Below are positions 34,985 to 45,074 of a stretch of 64,000 nucleotides of DNA, piece by piece (the stretch's first letter is position 1; every line of letters starts with the position of its first letter). The DNA lies in assembly GCF_030684185.1 (NCBI RefSeq), contig NZ_JAUXOY010000027.1:186001-250000 (forward strand), in the 5' to 3' direction. The position numbers and the translations under genes were made by a program. Source of the DNA: Methylotenera sp. (GTDB taxonomy: Bacteria > Pseudomonadota > Gammaproteobacteria > Burkholderiales > Methylophilaceae). The notes below the pieces were generated by a model. It ran no database searches. It was not told the origin of the DNA and worked only from the letters and a program-made list of their open reading frames with translations.

Positions 34985-36844
34985 TTAATTATGACGTTTT
35001 GGCTTAGAGGGGGTTGCCTTAACCTTAGACTTGCTAGCGCTGGATTTGCTTTGGCTAGATTTCGTACCGACTCTCGCTTTTTCATTACTGTTTTTTGCAT
35101 TATTTTTTTTGCCAGACATATTTTTTTCAGCAGTATTTTCTTTTATTTGTTTTTTAGTATTTGACGTATCAGTTGCATCACGAAGTATGGTGAGTAGTTG
35201 TCCAGCTTTTACATGATTATTTTTTAGCGAGTTTGATGCAATGATTTGCTTAATGCTCACGTCATATCGCTTTGCAATCACTTGCATAGTTTCACCTTTT
35301 TTTACTTTGTGTGTGACGCTGTTTTGTTTCACAGGTTCATTTTTATTACCTTCTGGATCGTCAGACGTTGAGCTTGCGGTCAGTTTTTCGGTATCCGCCA
35401 TGTCAATATTGGCTGAGCTTTGCTTGGTATTTAAGTCATTGGCCGATTCAAGAGTTTGTGTTGACGATATTTCATTTGAGGCTGTGGTTTTTGATGCATT
35501 GAAATTAGTGCGGTTGCCGTTGGGCACTAAAATTGTGGATGAATTTTTAAATTTATCACGGGCGGGTAAGTTGTTGGCATTGCGCAGTTGTTCAACCTGG
35601 ATTCCAAATTTCGATGCGATATTATCCATTCGTTCGCCACGTTTAGCGTAGTAGGTTTGCCAGCTGACCAGTGGTTTATCGTAAGTAGCCAGGTTATTTC
35701 TAAAGGTTTGTGCCGACAATATTGGCAGTAGCAATTCATGTTTGTCGCCACTACCTGTAATTACCGGTCGATTATAACTAGGGTTAAGTGCAAGAAACTC
35801 ACTGTCAGTGATTTCTGCAAACTTTGCCGCCAAGTGCGAATCTATTTGTGCGGGGGCGCTCACTTTGGTGAAATAGGGTGTATTGGCAATGGTTTGTATT
35901 TTCAGGCCATAATCACCCGGGTTCGTCATTAAGTTTTTAATGGCCTGAAGCTTCGGCACATAATTTTTAGTTTCTGTGGGTAGGCTTAAACTCTCGTAAT
36001 TTGTAGGTAAACCAAGTTTACGATTACGTTCAATAGCACGTCCAACAGTGCCTTCACCAGCGTTGTATGCGGCTAGTGCTAAATCCCATGAGCCAAACAT
36101 GCCATATAGTTTTTGTAAATACTCAAGTGCAGCGTCGGTAGCAAAAGTGACATTTCGTCTATTATCAACCCACCAGTTTTGCTTAAGTCCAAAATGCTTG
36201 CCAGTGGACGGTATAAACTGCCAGATGCCAGATGCGCTGCTGGTTGAATAAGCTTGAGGGTTGAATGCGCTTTCTATCATGGGCAATAATGCGATTTCAG
36301 TAGGCATGCCACGTTTTTCGACTTCTTCTACAATATGGAATAAGTATCTTTGACTACGCTCTACCATGCGTTTGATGTAATCAGGACGGGAGCTGTACCA
36401 TTCTTCATGTCGTGTGACCAGGCTTGAAGTGGAGTCTGGCATTGCGTAACCATTTTTAATGCGTTGCCAGAGATCGTCGCTGCTGACAGTTATAGTCTCT
36501 GGCTCATCGTTTGCATCAACACGAAGTTCTCTATCGAATGAATCACCTAAACGATTTTCAGCAGGTTTTTTTATGTCTAATGGGTTGTAATTTCCTAAGT
36601 CTCTGGGTGCGGGCTTAAAGGTGTCGTCAGCATAAATAATGATTTCTTCACCTGCCACATTGGTTTCAGCGAGGGCAACGTTACAAGTGACTCCAATTAT
36701 AGCCAGTAATCCTGACAATATGAGCTTGGTTACAGGCTTGGTAGCTACAAGTTTGGTAGTTAAGAGTTTAATAGTTGTTTTCTTGAAGTTGCGGTGTATG
36801 ACACTTACAAATTGATGGGCGTGTGAAAAATTTAGCAGAAACAT
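34985..36844 (-). CDS. mltD: Membrane-bound lytic murein transglycosylase D with LysM domains
   Basis: I use the ATG at 36844 (619 residues), though a TTG upstream and later starts are possible; the long N-terminus precedes a signal-like segment (LILSGLLAIIGVTCNVALAE). The SLT domain (about 170-290) has the catalytic glutamate in LLPMIESAFNPQA, then SASGIWQFIPSTG and ALAAYNAGEGTVGRA. Two LysM modules follow (YAKRGERMDNIASKFG; HKVKKGETMQVIAKRY), ending in a Lys/Ser-rich tail. It cleaves peptidoglycan glycan strands to 1,6-anhydro products. mltD next to gloB also occurs in E. coli. Confidence 0.9.
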   Translation of the reverse strand: MFLLNFSHAHQFVSVIHRNFKKTTIKLLTTKLVATKPVTKLILSGLLAIIGVTCNVALAETNVAGEEIIIYADDTFKPAPRDLGNYNPLDIKKPAENRLGDSFDRELRVDANDEPETITVSSDDLWQRIKNGYAMPDSTSSLVTRHEEWYSSRPDYIKRMVERSQRYLFHIVEEVEKRGMPTEIALLPMIESAFNPQAYSTSSASGIWQFIPSTGKHFGLKQNWWVDNRRNVTFATDAALEYLQKLYGMFGSWDLALAAYNAGEGTVGRAIERNRKLGLPTNYESLSLPTETKNYVPKLQAIKNLMTNPGDYGLKIQTIANTPYFTKVSAPAQIDSHLAAKFAEITDSEFLALNPSYNRPVITGSGDKHELLLPILSAQTFRNNLATYDKPLVSWQTYYAKRGERMDNIASKFGIQVEQLRNANNLPARDKFKNSSTILVPNGNRTNFNASKTTASNEISSTQTLESANDLNTKQSSANIDMADTEKLTASSTSDDPEGNKNEPVKQNSVTHKVKKGETMQVIAKRYDVSIKQIIASNSLKNNHVKAGQLLTILRDATDTSNTKKQIKENTAEKNMSGKKNNAKNSNEKARVGTKSSQSKSSASKSKVKATPSKPKRHN

Positions 36845-36951
36845 GAAAACGCTCAAAATCAAAATATATGCCGATATTAACAAAAAATAAAGACTAAGGT
36901 CAAGTTAAAGTTAATTAACAATCACTTTAAAAATAATCAGTATCTTAATGA

Positions 36952-37722
36952 TTAATAATGATTTCTTTTTTCTCTTACGGTGCTGAATACTTCTAAATCA
37001 CACGCATCGGTTAATTGGATGGAAGATTGAATTTCACTGCTCGAACTACGTAAAAATGGATTTGTAGCAAGCTCTAAACCGATAGTGGAGGGTAGGCTAG
37101 GCGTATTTATATCTCGTAATTTTTGTGTATGCTTAAAGCGTTGAATAAGGGCTTGGTTATTAGGCTCAATCGTTAGTGCAAATTTGATATTGTGCAAGGT
37201 ATACTCATGCGTGCAATAAACTTTTGCTGTAGCTGGTAATGCTGCCAGTTTTTGTAAAGAGTCATACATTTGTGCGGCAGTACCTTCAAATAATCGGCCA
37301 CATCCTGCACCAAATAAGGTGTCGCCACAGAACAATAGATGATGATTATTTGAATAATAGGCAACATGGCCTAATGTGTGGCCCGGTAGTTCTATCACCT
37401 TAAATTCAAGATTCAGCGCTTTTAGGGTAAGCGTATCGGCTTCCCCTACGGGTATATGTTCAAATGCATACTGCTCAAGCCTAGGAGCATAGACCTTAGT
37501 TTTAGGATATTTTTCAAGTAATTCTGCTACACCGCCAATATGGTCATGATGATGATGAGTGATTAAAATAGCGCTAAGGTTGAGGTTTAAGCGCTGCAGT
37601 GTATCATTTACTGGTGCAGCATCACCTGGGTCGACGATGACAGCTTGGATGCCATTATGTATCAGCCAGATATAATTATCCTTAAAGGCAGGAATTGGTA
37701 TAATTTGCTGATTATGATTCAT
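36952..37722 (-). CDS. gloB: Hydroxyacylglutathione hydrolase (glyoxalase II)
   Basis: The start is set at the ATG at 37722, giving MNHNQQIIPIPAFKDNYIW and 256 residues, the normal length. The binuclear metal site is THHHHDH, with further ligands in LPGHTLGHVAY, FCGDTLFGAGCGR and CTHEYTL. It hydrolyses S-lactoylglutathione to lactate and glutathione, completing methylglyoxal detoxification. It is divergent from the methyltransferase gene with only 29 bases between the two ATGs, so the promoters overlap. Confidence 0.95.
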   Translation of the reverse strand: MNHNQQIIPIPAFKDNYIWLIHNGIQAVIVDPGDAAPVNDTLQRLNLNLSAILITHHHHDHIGGVAELLEKYPKTKVYAPRLEQYAFEHIPVGEADTLTLKALNLEFKVIELPGHTLGHVAYYSNNHHLLFCGDTLFGAGCGRLFEGTAAQMYDSLQKLAALPATAKVYCTHEYTLHNIKFALTIEPNNQALIQRFKHTQKLRDINTPSLPSTIGLELATNPFLRSSSSEIQSSIQLTDACDLEVFSTVREKRNHY

Positions 37723-37751
37723 ACTATCTATCATTTGGCCTGCGTACTTAA

Positions 37752-38549
37752 ATGTCAATAGCGACAAGCTTAAATCAAAATCAGCAGCAAGCTTGGTTTA
37801 CTTCCAATGCTGGCCAATATTTGCAGGTTAAAGAGCAAGCCTTATATGATCAGGCAGTATTTGATTTATTTGGATTTAATGCGCTGCAAATGGGGTGTGC
37901 GCAAATGGATTTGTTGCGTAATTCCCGTATTCCAAACCGATTTGTCGCATCTGAATTTGCCACGAGTACAGCGCAGAATCATTTAAGCTGTAGTGATGAC
38001 TTTTTGCCTTTTTCTGAAATGAGCCTTGATTTATTGTTATTACCGCATCGCTTAGAATTCAGCGAACGTCCGCATCAAACGCTACGTGAAGCGGCAAGGG
38101 TGATGATGCCGGAAGGGCATCTGCTGATTTCAGGTTTTAATCAGCTAAGTCTTTGGGGCGCTGCCGCAGGTTTTAAAAAAGCATTTTCAAACAAGGCAAT
38201 ATATCCGTGGAATGGCAAATTTATTGGGTTGGCACGTTTGAAAGATTGGCTTGCACTGCTTGGTTTTGAAGTGTTGTCTGTTGAAATGTGTTGTCATGTT
38301 CCTCCATTTGAACAGTCATCCTGGCACCAGCGATTTTCATTTATGGATAAAGTGAGTGGCCGGCGCTGTGCTATGCTTGGCGGGGTATACTTTATTGTGG
38401 CTAAAAAGCGCATAGTGGGTATGACGCCAATCAAACCTCATTGGAAGCTTGCTCCCTTGAAGACGCCATTGATTGTGAGTCCAACCAGATCAAAACCAAG
38501 TCAAAACAGCTTGTTAGAACAACAAAATATTAAAATTCAACATAAATAA
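37752..38549 (+). CDS. YafS-like SAM-dependent methyltransferase
   Basis: The 265-residue protein resembles the class-I methyltransferase encoded between gloB and rnhA in many proteobacteria (yafS in E. coli). It keeps the post-motif region (LLLLPHRLEFSERPHQTLREA, RVMMPEGHLLISGFNQ), but the glycine-rich SAM motif I is weak, reading LQMGCAQMDLL. Its substrate is unknown. Synteny with gloB, rnhA and dnaQ is the strongest support. The C-terminal ~40 residues are basic and probably disordered. Confidence 0.8.
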   Translation: MSIATSLNQNQQQAWFTSNAGQYLQVKEQALYDQAVFDLFGFNALQMGCAQMDLLRNSRIPNRFVASEFATSTAQNHLSCSDDFLPFSEMSLDLLLLPHRLEFSERPHQTLREAARVMMPEGHLLISGFNQLSLWGAAAGFKKAFSNKAIYPWNGKFIGLARLKDWLALLGFEVLSVEMCCHVPPFEQSSWHQRFSFMDKVSGRRCAMLGGVYFIVAKKRIVGMTPIKPHWKLAPLKTPLIVSPTRSKPSQNSLLEQQNIKIQHK

Positions 38550-38571
38550 TAAATTAATTTAAAAAAAGATT

Positions 38572-39060
38572 GTGTTTTTAGGCGTGACAGAAAAAATTAT
38601 AAGTAAAATTAGTGAAGTTGAAATTTATGCAGATGGTGCCTGTAAAGGCAATCCTGGTCCTGGTGGGTGGGGAGCATGGATTAGTTATGCGGGCCGTGAA
38701 AAAGAATTATTTGGCGGGGAACTGTTAACCACAAATAATCGCATGGAGCTTACAGCTGTGATTCGTGCTTTAGAAGCGCTTAATCGGTCATGTCATGCCA
38801 AGGTATTTACTGATTCAGTGTATGTGCAAAAAGGTATTTCTGAGTGGATTATTGGCTGGAAAGCACGTAACTGGCGTACTGCAGATAAAAAACCTGTTAA
38901 AAATGATGACTTATGGCGCGTTTTGGATGTGTTGGCGCAACAACATACAGTACAGTGGATTTGGGTGAAAGGTCATGCCGGCAATGCAGGCAATGAGCGG
39001 GCTGATATGCTGGCTAATAAGGGTGTGGAACAAGTTTTGCAGGGAGAGGTTAGTACATAA
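38572..39060 (+). CDS. rnhA: Ribonuclease HI
   Basis: The protein of up to 162 residues degrades the RNA strand of RNA-DNA hybrids. The four acidic catalytic residues are present in [31 protein letters not shown] and NERADMLAN; the [11 protein letters not shown] handle is normal. The start is uncertain: GTG at 38572 gives a short N-terminal extension and GTG at 38584 is an alternative; neither has a good ribosome site. Its TAA overlaps the dnaQ ATG (TAATG), indicating coupled translation. Confidence 0.96.
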   Translation: MFLGVTEKIISKISEVEIYADGACKGNPGPGGWGAWISYAGREKELFGGELLTTNNRMELTAVIRALEALNRSCHAKVFTDSVYVQKGISEWIIGWKARNWRTADKKPVKNDDLWRVLDVLAQQHTVQWIWVKGHAGNAGNERADMLANKGVEQVLQGEVST

Positions 39061-39779
39061 TGCGCCAAATATTTTTAGATACTGAAACCACGGGTTTGTA
39101 TCATGCGCAGGGCCATCGTGTGATTGAAGTTGCGGCGGTGGAGGTGGTGAATCGCAGACTGACAAAACATCATTTTCACTATTACCTGAATCCAGATCGT
39201 GAGATAGATCAGGGTGCACAAGAGGTACACGGTATTTCATTAGAGTTTTTGCAAGATAAACCACGTTTTGCTGATATTGCCAATGAATTAATTGCATTTA
39301 TTGCTGACGCCGAGCTGATTATGCATAACGCGCCATTTGATGTGGGTTTCCTGAATTGCGAATTTGGGTTAATCGAACAGAAGCCAGTTGAAAGTATCGT
39401 TGCTAAAGTTACTGATACGCTTAAAATTGCAAAAGAAATGCGTCCTGGGCAGCGAAATAGTCTGGATGCGCTTTGCAGGCACTATGGCATTGATAACTCC
39501 AGGCGCACATTGCATGGCGCGTTGCTGGATGCTGAGTTATTAGCCGACGTGTATATGGCAATGACGCGTGGCCAGGATAGTTTAATGATCGAACTTGATA
39601 AGCCAAACAAAAAACATCATGACATTGCTGCACAAAATGCACTGCCATTGCAGATTAAACTAGCCAGTCAAACAGAAGTATCTGCACATCATGAGTATTT
39701 AGCCACGTTGGCAAAGTCTGGCGGTTGTTTATGGAACACGCTTGAATTACAAACCACTATAGAAAAGTTAGAAAGTTAA
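39060..39779 (+). CDS. dnaQ: DNA polymerase III epsilon subunit (proofreading exonuclease)
   Basis: The 239-residue DEDDh exonuclease has motif [10 protein letters not shown], motif [13 protein letters not shown] and motif III with [14 protein letters not shown]. It removes misincorporated nucleotides within the polymerase III core. The C-terminal ~50 residues, which bind the alpha subunit, are present. Overlap with rnhA is conserved, though in E. coli the two are divergent rather than co-directional. Confidence 0.95.
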   Translation: MRQIFLDTETTGLYHAQGHRVIEVAAVEVVNRRLTKHHFHYYLNPDREIDQGAQEVHGISLEFLQDKPRFADIANELIAFIADAELIMHNAPFDVGFLNCEFGLIEQKPVESIVAKVTDTLKIAKEMRPGQRNSLDALCRHYGIDNSRRTLHGALLDAELLADVYMAMTRGQDSLMIELDKPNKKHHDIAAQNALPLQIKLASQTEVSAHHEYLATLAKSGGCLWNTLELQTTIEKLES

Positions 39780-39783
39780 TTTT

Positions 39784-40869
39784 ATGAATAATACGATTAT
39801 TGTGACTGGTGGCGCTGGTTTTATCGGTGCTAATTTTGTGTTAGCTTGGGTAAAACAAGGTTTAGGCACAGTGGTAAACCTTGATAAGCTTACTTATGCA
39901 GGTAATTTAGAAAATCTTGTTGAGATACAACATAATCCACATCATGTTTTCGTACATGGCGATATTGGAGACAGGACACTTTTAGACAAACTTTTGTCAG
40001 AGCATCGACCTTGTGCTGTGGTGAATTTTGCAGCAGAAAGTCATGTGGATCGTTCTATTCACGGCCCCGAAGATTTTATTCAAACCAATGTGGTGGGTAC
40101 ATTTCATTTGTTAGAGGCGGTGCGTGCCTATTGGGGTAGTTTAAGTCATGAAAACCGCCAGAACTTTCGATTTTTACATGTTTCTACCGATGAAGTGTAT
40201 GGATCGCTTGGTAAAACCGATGCTGCGTTTACAGAATCGCATACTTATGCGCCTAATAGCCCATATTCTGCCTCTAAAGCAGCTTCAGATCATTTGGTAC
40301 GTGCTTACCATCACACGTACGGCTTGCCGACGCTCACCACTAATTGCTCCAACAATTACGGGCCACATCATTTCCCTGAAAAGTTAATACCTTTAGTAAT
40401 TCATAATGCGCTTGCAGGTCTGCCATTGCCAATCTATGGTACTGGACAGCAGATTCGTGATTGGTTGTATGTAGAGGATCATTGTGCTGCGATTAGACGA
40501 GTTTTAGAAGCAGGAAAGGTAGGTGATGTTTACAATGTAGGTGGCTGGAATGAAAAGCCAAATATCGAAGTAGTGAAAACTCTATGCAGAATGCTGGATA
40601 TAAAAAAACCGCGCGCCGATGGTAAATCTTATGTTGATCAAATCACTTTTGTTGAGGACAGGTTAGGACATGACCAGCGCTACGCGATTGATGCGACGAA
40701 AATTGCCAGTCAATTAGGCTGGAAACCAAAAGAGACTTTTGAGTCTGGTATTGAAAAAACCGTGAACTGGTATCTGGAGCACCAGGAATGGGTTGCAAAT
40801 GTTACCAGTGGTGATTATCGCCACTGGGTAGCAAAGCATTATGCAGAGCGGGGTGAAGAACTTGCCTAA
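39784..40869 (+). CDS. rfbB: dTDP-glucose 4,6-dehydratase
   Basis: The 361-residue extended short-chain dehydrogenase has the NAD loop [11 protein letters not shown], the substrate segment [12 protein letters not shown] and the catalytic [10 protein letters not shown]. It makes dTDP-4-keto-6-deoxyglucose, the entry to dTDP-rhamnose and other deoxysugars. The usual partners rmlA, rmlC and rmlD are not beside it, so it is an isolated copy 4 bases after dnaQ. The gene order suggests co-transcription with dnaQ. Confidence 0.93.
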   Translation: MNNTIIVTGGAGFIGANFVLAWVKQGLGTVVNLDKLTYAGNLENLVEIQHNPHHVFVHGDIGDRTLLDKLLSEHRPCAVVNFAAESHVDRSIHGPEDFIQTNVVGTFHLLEAVRAYWGSLSHENRQNFRFLHVSTDEVYGSLGKTDAAFTESHTYAPNSPYSASKAASDHLVRAYHHTYGLPTLTTNCSNNYGPHHFPEKLIPLVIHNALAGLPLPIYGTGQQIRDWLYVEDHCAAIRRVLEAGKVGDVYNVGGWNEKPNIEVVKTLCRMLDIKKPRADGKSYVDQITFVEDRLGHDQRYAIDATKIASQLGWKPKETFESGIEKTVNWYLEHQEWVANVTSGDYRHWVAKHYAERGEELA

Positions 40870-40916
40870 TAACCAGACGCTTTGGTATGCTTGTTAACTA
40901 TTTTAGTTGTAAGTAA

Positions 40917-41357
40917 TTAACCCAGTGCATCTGCCCAGTTATTAGGCGTCTCATATAAACGTACTTTTTCCAGCTTCAAATGGTTGCCGTAGGTGTCTTG
41001 ATACTGGGTTTTTAGTATTTTAAATGCTTCGGCAGCCATATTTTCTGCTGTAGGAACGGTCGGAAATATAACAGTTTTATGATTTGTTAGTGTATTTAGA
41101 AAATTCAATATTTCTAAGTCGTGTTGATACACTAAAAATGCATGGTCCCAGACATCAACGACAGAGGTTTTAGCGATTTTTTTAACATCTGAAAAGTCCA
41201 TGACCATGCCATTTTCTGAAGTGCCTTCTTGCGAAATGATGTCGCCAGACAAAGTAATTTCAATGGCATAGCGATGCCCATGTAAATTTTTACACTGGCT
41301 TTTATGGCTTGGGATACGATGCCCGGCATCAAACTCTAGGCGGGTGGTAATTTGCAT
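40917..41357 (-). CDS. queD: 6-carboxytetrahydropterin synthase (QueD/PTPS family)
   Basis: The 146-residue T-fold enzyme has zinc ligands in FDAGHRI and NLHGHRY, with the catalytic cysteine just before (CKNLHGH), and WDHAFLVY and PTAENMA segments. The cysteine and the glutamate near the C-terminus (RLYETPNN) fit QueD, which acts on dihydroneopterin triphosphate in queuosine synthesis. In a methanopterin-making bacterium a wider pterin role is possible, but nothing here shows one. It stands alone, convergent with rfbB. Confidence 0.92.
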   Translation of the reverse strand: MQITTRLEFDAGHRIPSHKSQCKNLHGHRYAIEITLSGDIISQEGTSENGMVMDFSDVKKIAKTSVVDVWDHAFLVYQHDLEILNFLNTLTNHKTVIFPTVPTAENMAAEAFKILKTQYQDTYGNHLKLEKVRLYETPNNWADALG

Positions 41358-41454
41358 GATAGTGACTTAAATTGAAGGTTGATGGCAATTATACGCTGAC
41401 TTGTTTGTAATTTTGACAGATTGAAATTTTAGCTGATCTAATTCAAATGGTTGC

Positions 41455-43278
41455 TTAAACTCGTCGTACAGTTTCAAATGTATTTAGCCATAAGAGAAAC
41501 TGATCAAATTGCATTGGTTTTCCGTAATAGTAACCTTGTATTTTTTCACATTTCAATTCTTTTAGTATAGTTAGGCAAGCTAAGTTTTCTACCCCCTCTG
41601 CGACCACTTCTTTACCCAGGCTATGCGCTAGTTTCACTACTGATTGAACGATTTCTTTATCCTGATTAGATGTTGCAATGTTACGCACAAATGATTGGTC
41701 GATTTTAACGATATCAATCGGCATGTTGCGTAAACGCGCCATAGATGAATAACCTGTACCAAAATCATCCAGGGCAAGTTTACAACCTAATAGTTTAATT
41801 TTATCAATGACTTGAGAGACTTTTAATTCATCAACTAAAATGTCGCTTTCGGTAATTTCAATAATCAGGTTTTCAGCAGGTATTTGCCAAAGTGCAATGG
41901 ACTGTGCGAGTAATGCTGGTAAGTCTGCATCTAATAAGTCAATGCTGCTTAAATTGATAGTGAGTGCAATATTATATTGATGCGCTGACATGAGTTCAGC
42001 ACAACGCTGGCAAGCATTGTTGATGAGCCACCGAATAAATACCTTGCCAAAACCTTTTTTGTAAATGACATCAATGAGTCTGGCTGGAGACAAAGATTGC
42101 CATTCTTGATTCGGCCAGCGCAATAATACTTCAGCACTCATGCATATTTCATTTGTGCCTACTTTATGATGAATACTGACGATGGGTTGCAGAAACACAG
42201 CCAACTCATTTTGTTGCAAAGCTTCAATAATGGCCTCATCAAGCAAGTGAGTATTCATGAAGGATGAAGATATATGCTGATCGTAGATCTTAATTTGTTC
42301 GTTTTTAATAATGGCGTGGTGCAATGCTAATCTTGCATATTCATAGATTGAAATGGCATTTGTTTGAATATTGAATGTACTAATAGCACCAAAGAAGGGT
42401 TTCAAAATCAAGGTGATATTTTCTAGCGGTAACTCAGTTTCAAATGCATGTATTAGCCTTGTAGCAATTAGACTAAGTTGAGTTGGTGATTTTAATGGAT
42501 GGATTAGGATTGCAAGCTCGATTGGGCCAACATAGAATAAAGTCGCATGCTCATTTAAATGTTGTTGAATGGTGTTTATTGCCGCTTGCATTAAGCTGGT
42601 AGCTGACGAATTTAATTGACTATCTTCATCAAAATTGATGTTTAGGTTCACCAGGATTAAACCCAGATGGTTTGGTTCAGACTTTTTGCCACTAGTCTCA
42701 TTTGAACTTAAAAGCAATTTATGGCTATTAGTATTTAAATGTTGTTTAAGCAGGCTGGCTAATAAATGCTGGTTTGGCAGGCTCGTATCCAAATCAAAAT
42801 TCTGGACGTAACTAAATTTATATTGCTCAAGTTGATTGGTTACTCGTGCAATCAGACGCATTAACAGACTTTGAAACTGCGAATTTTTTGCAGACTTTAA
42901 TTCTAAGCCACGAGCGAGTAGAAAAGCAGCATCTAGATTTTCGCCGAATTTGTAATCGTTAAGCCATGCTAGCAATAACTGGTTTATTTGATGGTTAAAT
43001 TGCGCCCAATTTAATTGTTGTGGCCATCGGCTAATTAAATGTGATGTATTTTCCAGAACACTACTTCTCACATTAAATGGAGCAGGTGATTTGATAAACT
43101 GGTTAAATATTTGCGGATTAAAATAAAAATCACCTGTGACATCTGAGGCTTTTAATTGGTAACTATTCATGATTTGCAGCAATAAATTTGAATCTAATTC
43201 AATTGCAAAATCTTGGTATAGCGATGATGAACCTGGCTGATTAGCGGCTGTTAATGTATCGTTGGATAGCTTAGCCAT
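41455..43278 (-). CDS. EAL-domain protein with degenerate GGDEF domain (c-di-GMP phosphodiesterase)
   Basis: The 607-residue protein has an uncharacterised N-terminal region (about 1-165), a GGDEF-like domain (about 170-330) whose active site is lost (YVGPIELAIL in place of RYGGDEFAVL), and an EAL domain (about 345-600). The EAL motif reads E383-V-L. Other catalytic parts are kept: EITESDILVDE, LALDDFGTGYSS, IVKIDQSFV, VVAEGVEN and QGYYYGKPM. It should hydrolyse cyclic-di-GMP to pGpG. It overlaps the HD-GYP gene upstream by 8 bases, so the two are made together. No membrane helix is evident. Confidence 0.9.
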   Translation of the reverse strand: MAKLSNDTLTAANQPGSSSLYQDFAIELDSNLLLQIMNSYQLKASDVTGDFYFNPQIFNQFIKSPAPFNVRSSVLENTSHLISRWPQQLNWAQFNHQINQLLLAWLNDYKFGENLDAAFLLARGLELKSAKNSQFQSLLMRLIARVTNQLEQYKFSYVQNFDLDTSLPNQHLLASLLKQHLNTNSHKLLLSSNETSGKKSEPNHLGLILVNLNINFDEDSQLNSSATSLMQAAINTIQQHLNEHATLFYVGPIELAILIHPLKSPTQLSLIATRLIHAFETELPLENITLILKPFFGAISTFNIQTNAISIYEYARLALHHAIIKNEQIKIYDQHISSSFMNTHLLDEAIIEALQQNELAVFLQPIVSIHHKVGTNEICMSAEVLLRWPNQEWQSLSPARLIDVIYKKGFGKVFIRWLINNACQRCAELMSAHQYNIALTINLSSIDLLDADLPALLAQSIALWQIPAENLIIEITESDILVDELKVSQVIDKIKLLGCKLALDDFGTGYSSMARLRNMPIDIVKIDQSFVRNIATSNQDKEIVQSVVKLAHSLGKEVVAEGVENLACLTILKELKCEKIQGYYYGKPMQFDQFLLWLNTFETVRRV

Positions 43279-44884
43279 AGTAATTATTTGAGCTCAATCC
43301 ATAACTATCGGGAGGCAACCCTCTTAATATTTTATAAGGCTCTCCTGTAGGCGTAAGCGGTGCGTTGATTAAGTTGATAATCGCAGGATATTCATTTTTG
43401 GTTTTATCCGGATTCAGTAATATCATGACTCTTGGCAGTAAACGGCGCACGCTGTTTTGCTGGATGACCACGCCCACTTCACCAGAGTTTAGCTCAACAA
43501 GAGAACTTACCGGGTACATGCCTAAAAACTGCACTAATTGATCGATTAAAACACCATTAAACTTGAAGCCGCGTAAAGAATGAATTTCTTCCAAGGCCAG
43601 TTGGTTATAAACGCCTTTCGCATACACTTTATTTGTTGTGAGGGCACAGTATGTGTCTATCAGACCAGCCATTTGACCCGTTAAGCTAATTTGATTTCCT
43701 GAGAGTTTGTATGGATAGCCGCTGCCATCAATACGTTCGTGATGCTGTGAAACAGTTAAAATCACCGTGCCTGAAATGTTATCCGTCACTTCGAGTAAAC
43801 CTAAGGCAAAGTCAACGTGTTTCTTCAGGATTTCGAACTCTTGATGAGTAATTTTATCTTGCTTGTGTAAAAGTTCTGTCGGGATTTTTGCTTTACCAAT
43901 ATCTTGTAATAAGCCCGCTAAGCCTAAATCTTTCACTTGTTTTTTAGGCAGTGACATGAAGTTTGCCAAGGCCATTAGTGTAATTGATACGCTAAGCGCG
44001 TGGTTGTAGGCATAGTCGTCTGTTTGTTTAAGTTTAGCCAACCAAATCAGCGCATCCGGATTGCGCTCTATACTTTCAACCATGCCATCCAAAGCTTCAT
44101 GGATGTTGGTTAAATCAATTTCTTGGTCTAAGGCGAGCGCTTCAAACATTTGTCGCGTGGCGAGTTGTGATTTCTCATATACAGGGTAAATTACGGCTAT
44201 TTCATCTTCAACGGGTGGTGCTTCATCAAAAATAGTGATTTTGTAACCATCAATGGTATTTTGATTTTTTGCAAGTTCGGCCTTTAATGCCGCTTTATCA
44301 ACAACAGCCTGGAGTTTTTTTTGTTTTCCTCCCCAGCTGGTTAATCCGGAAATAAAGTTTGAGAAATCCGTTTTAATTTGACTTGTGAGTGTTGGGTTTT
44401 TAGTAACCTCACTTTTCGCTAAACTTGCCACATTAGTATTTGTATATTGCATATTAAATATTGCATCAGCAGTATTTTTGTTTGTCGATGAAGATTGCGC
44501 ACTTTGATTGCTTGTATGAAGTTCTTTCAGGGCATCAAAAAATGAAAACTTCCCAGTTTGCGTATTTGTTTCAGTTGATTTAGCTGAACTATCCGTAGAT
44601 TTTTTTGGTAAATCAGCGTTTACAATGACGCGATTTATAGCGCCATCACGCTTGATTGCAACTTGCTCTTTGGGAGTGGCACTAAAGTGCCTGCCAGCAG
44701 ATAAGGTTCTATCAATATACACAAATTCACATATGCCTGTAATTGTCTCGATTTGCTCATTATCTTCAATGAGCAGACCTTCAAGCATAAATGGCGTATC
44801 TAGCCATGGCCTATCAAGCTCAGAGACATACATGCCAACGTCTAGTTGGGATACCGGGGTTTTTTCTCGACGAATGTCACTCAC
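43271..44884 (-). CDS. DUF3391/HD-GYP protein with altered HD dyad
   Basis: The 537-residue protein starts at a GTG. A DUF3391 domain (about 1-130) with VSQLDVGMYVSELDRPW is followed by a low-complexity Ser/Thr/Asn/Lys-rich linker and an HD-GYP domain (about 230-430). HD-GYP enzymes hydrolyse cyclic-di-GMP using a di- or tri-iron site. Here the HD dyad is Q327-D328 (LLQDIGK), while H356, H381-H382 and the G389-Y390-P391 motif remain. Loss of that histidine would remove a metal ligand. The protein may be a weaker enzyme or a sensor. It overlaps the EAL gene by 8 bases. Confidence 0.88.
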   Translation of the reverse strand: MSDIRREKTPVSQLDVGMYVSELDRPWLDTPFMLEGLLIEDNEQIETITGICEFVYIDRTLSAGRHFSATPKEQVAIKRDGAINRVIVNADLPKKSTDSSAKSTETNTQTGKFSFFDALKELHTSNQSAQSSSTNKNTADAIFNMQYTNTNVASLAKSEVTKNPTLTSQIKTDFSNFISGLTSWGGKQKKLQAVVDKAALKAELAKNQNTIDGYKITIFDEAPPVEDEIAVIYPVYEKSQLATRQMFEALALDQEIDLTNIHEALDGMVESIERNPDALIWLAKLKQTDDYAYNHALSVSITLMALANFMSLPKKQVKDLGLAGLLQDIGKAKIPTELLHKQDKITHQEFEILKKHVDFALGLLEVTDNISGTVILTVSQHHERIDGSGYPYKLSGNQISLTGQMAGLIDTYCALTTNKVYAKGVYNQLALEEIHSLRGFKFNGVLIDQLVQFLGMYPVSSLVELNSGEVGVVIQQNSVRRLLPRVMILLNPDKTKNEYPAIINLINAPLTPTGEPYKILRGLPPDSYGLSSNNYYG

Positions 44885-45074
44885 TCAACATGACCCTTGA
44901 ACGATTTTATTAAAATGATTACTTTCATACGCATGATTATATTGTAGGGCAATACTTTTTTTAAAGCATTTACACTTGTTTACCTAGGAGCTTTTAAGTT
45001 TACTTGGGAGTTGATTTTTTAAAGCATTGATTAAGACTATGATTACAGCAGTTTTTTAGGTTTACTGATAAGCT

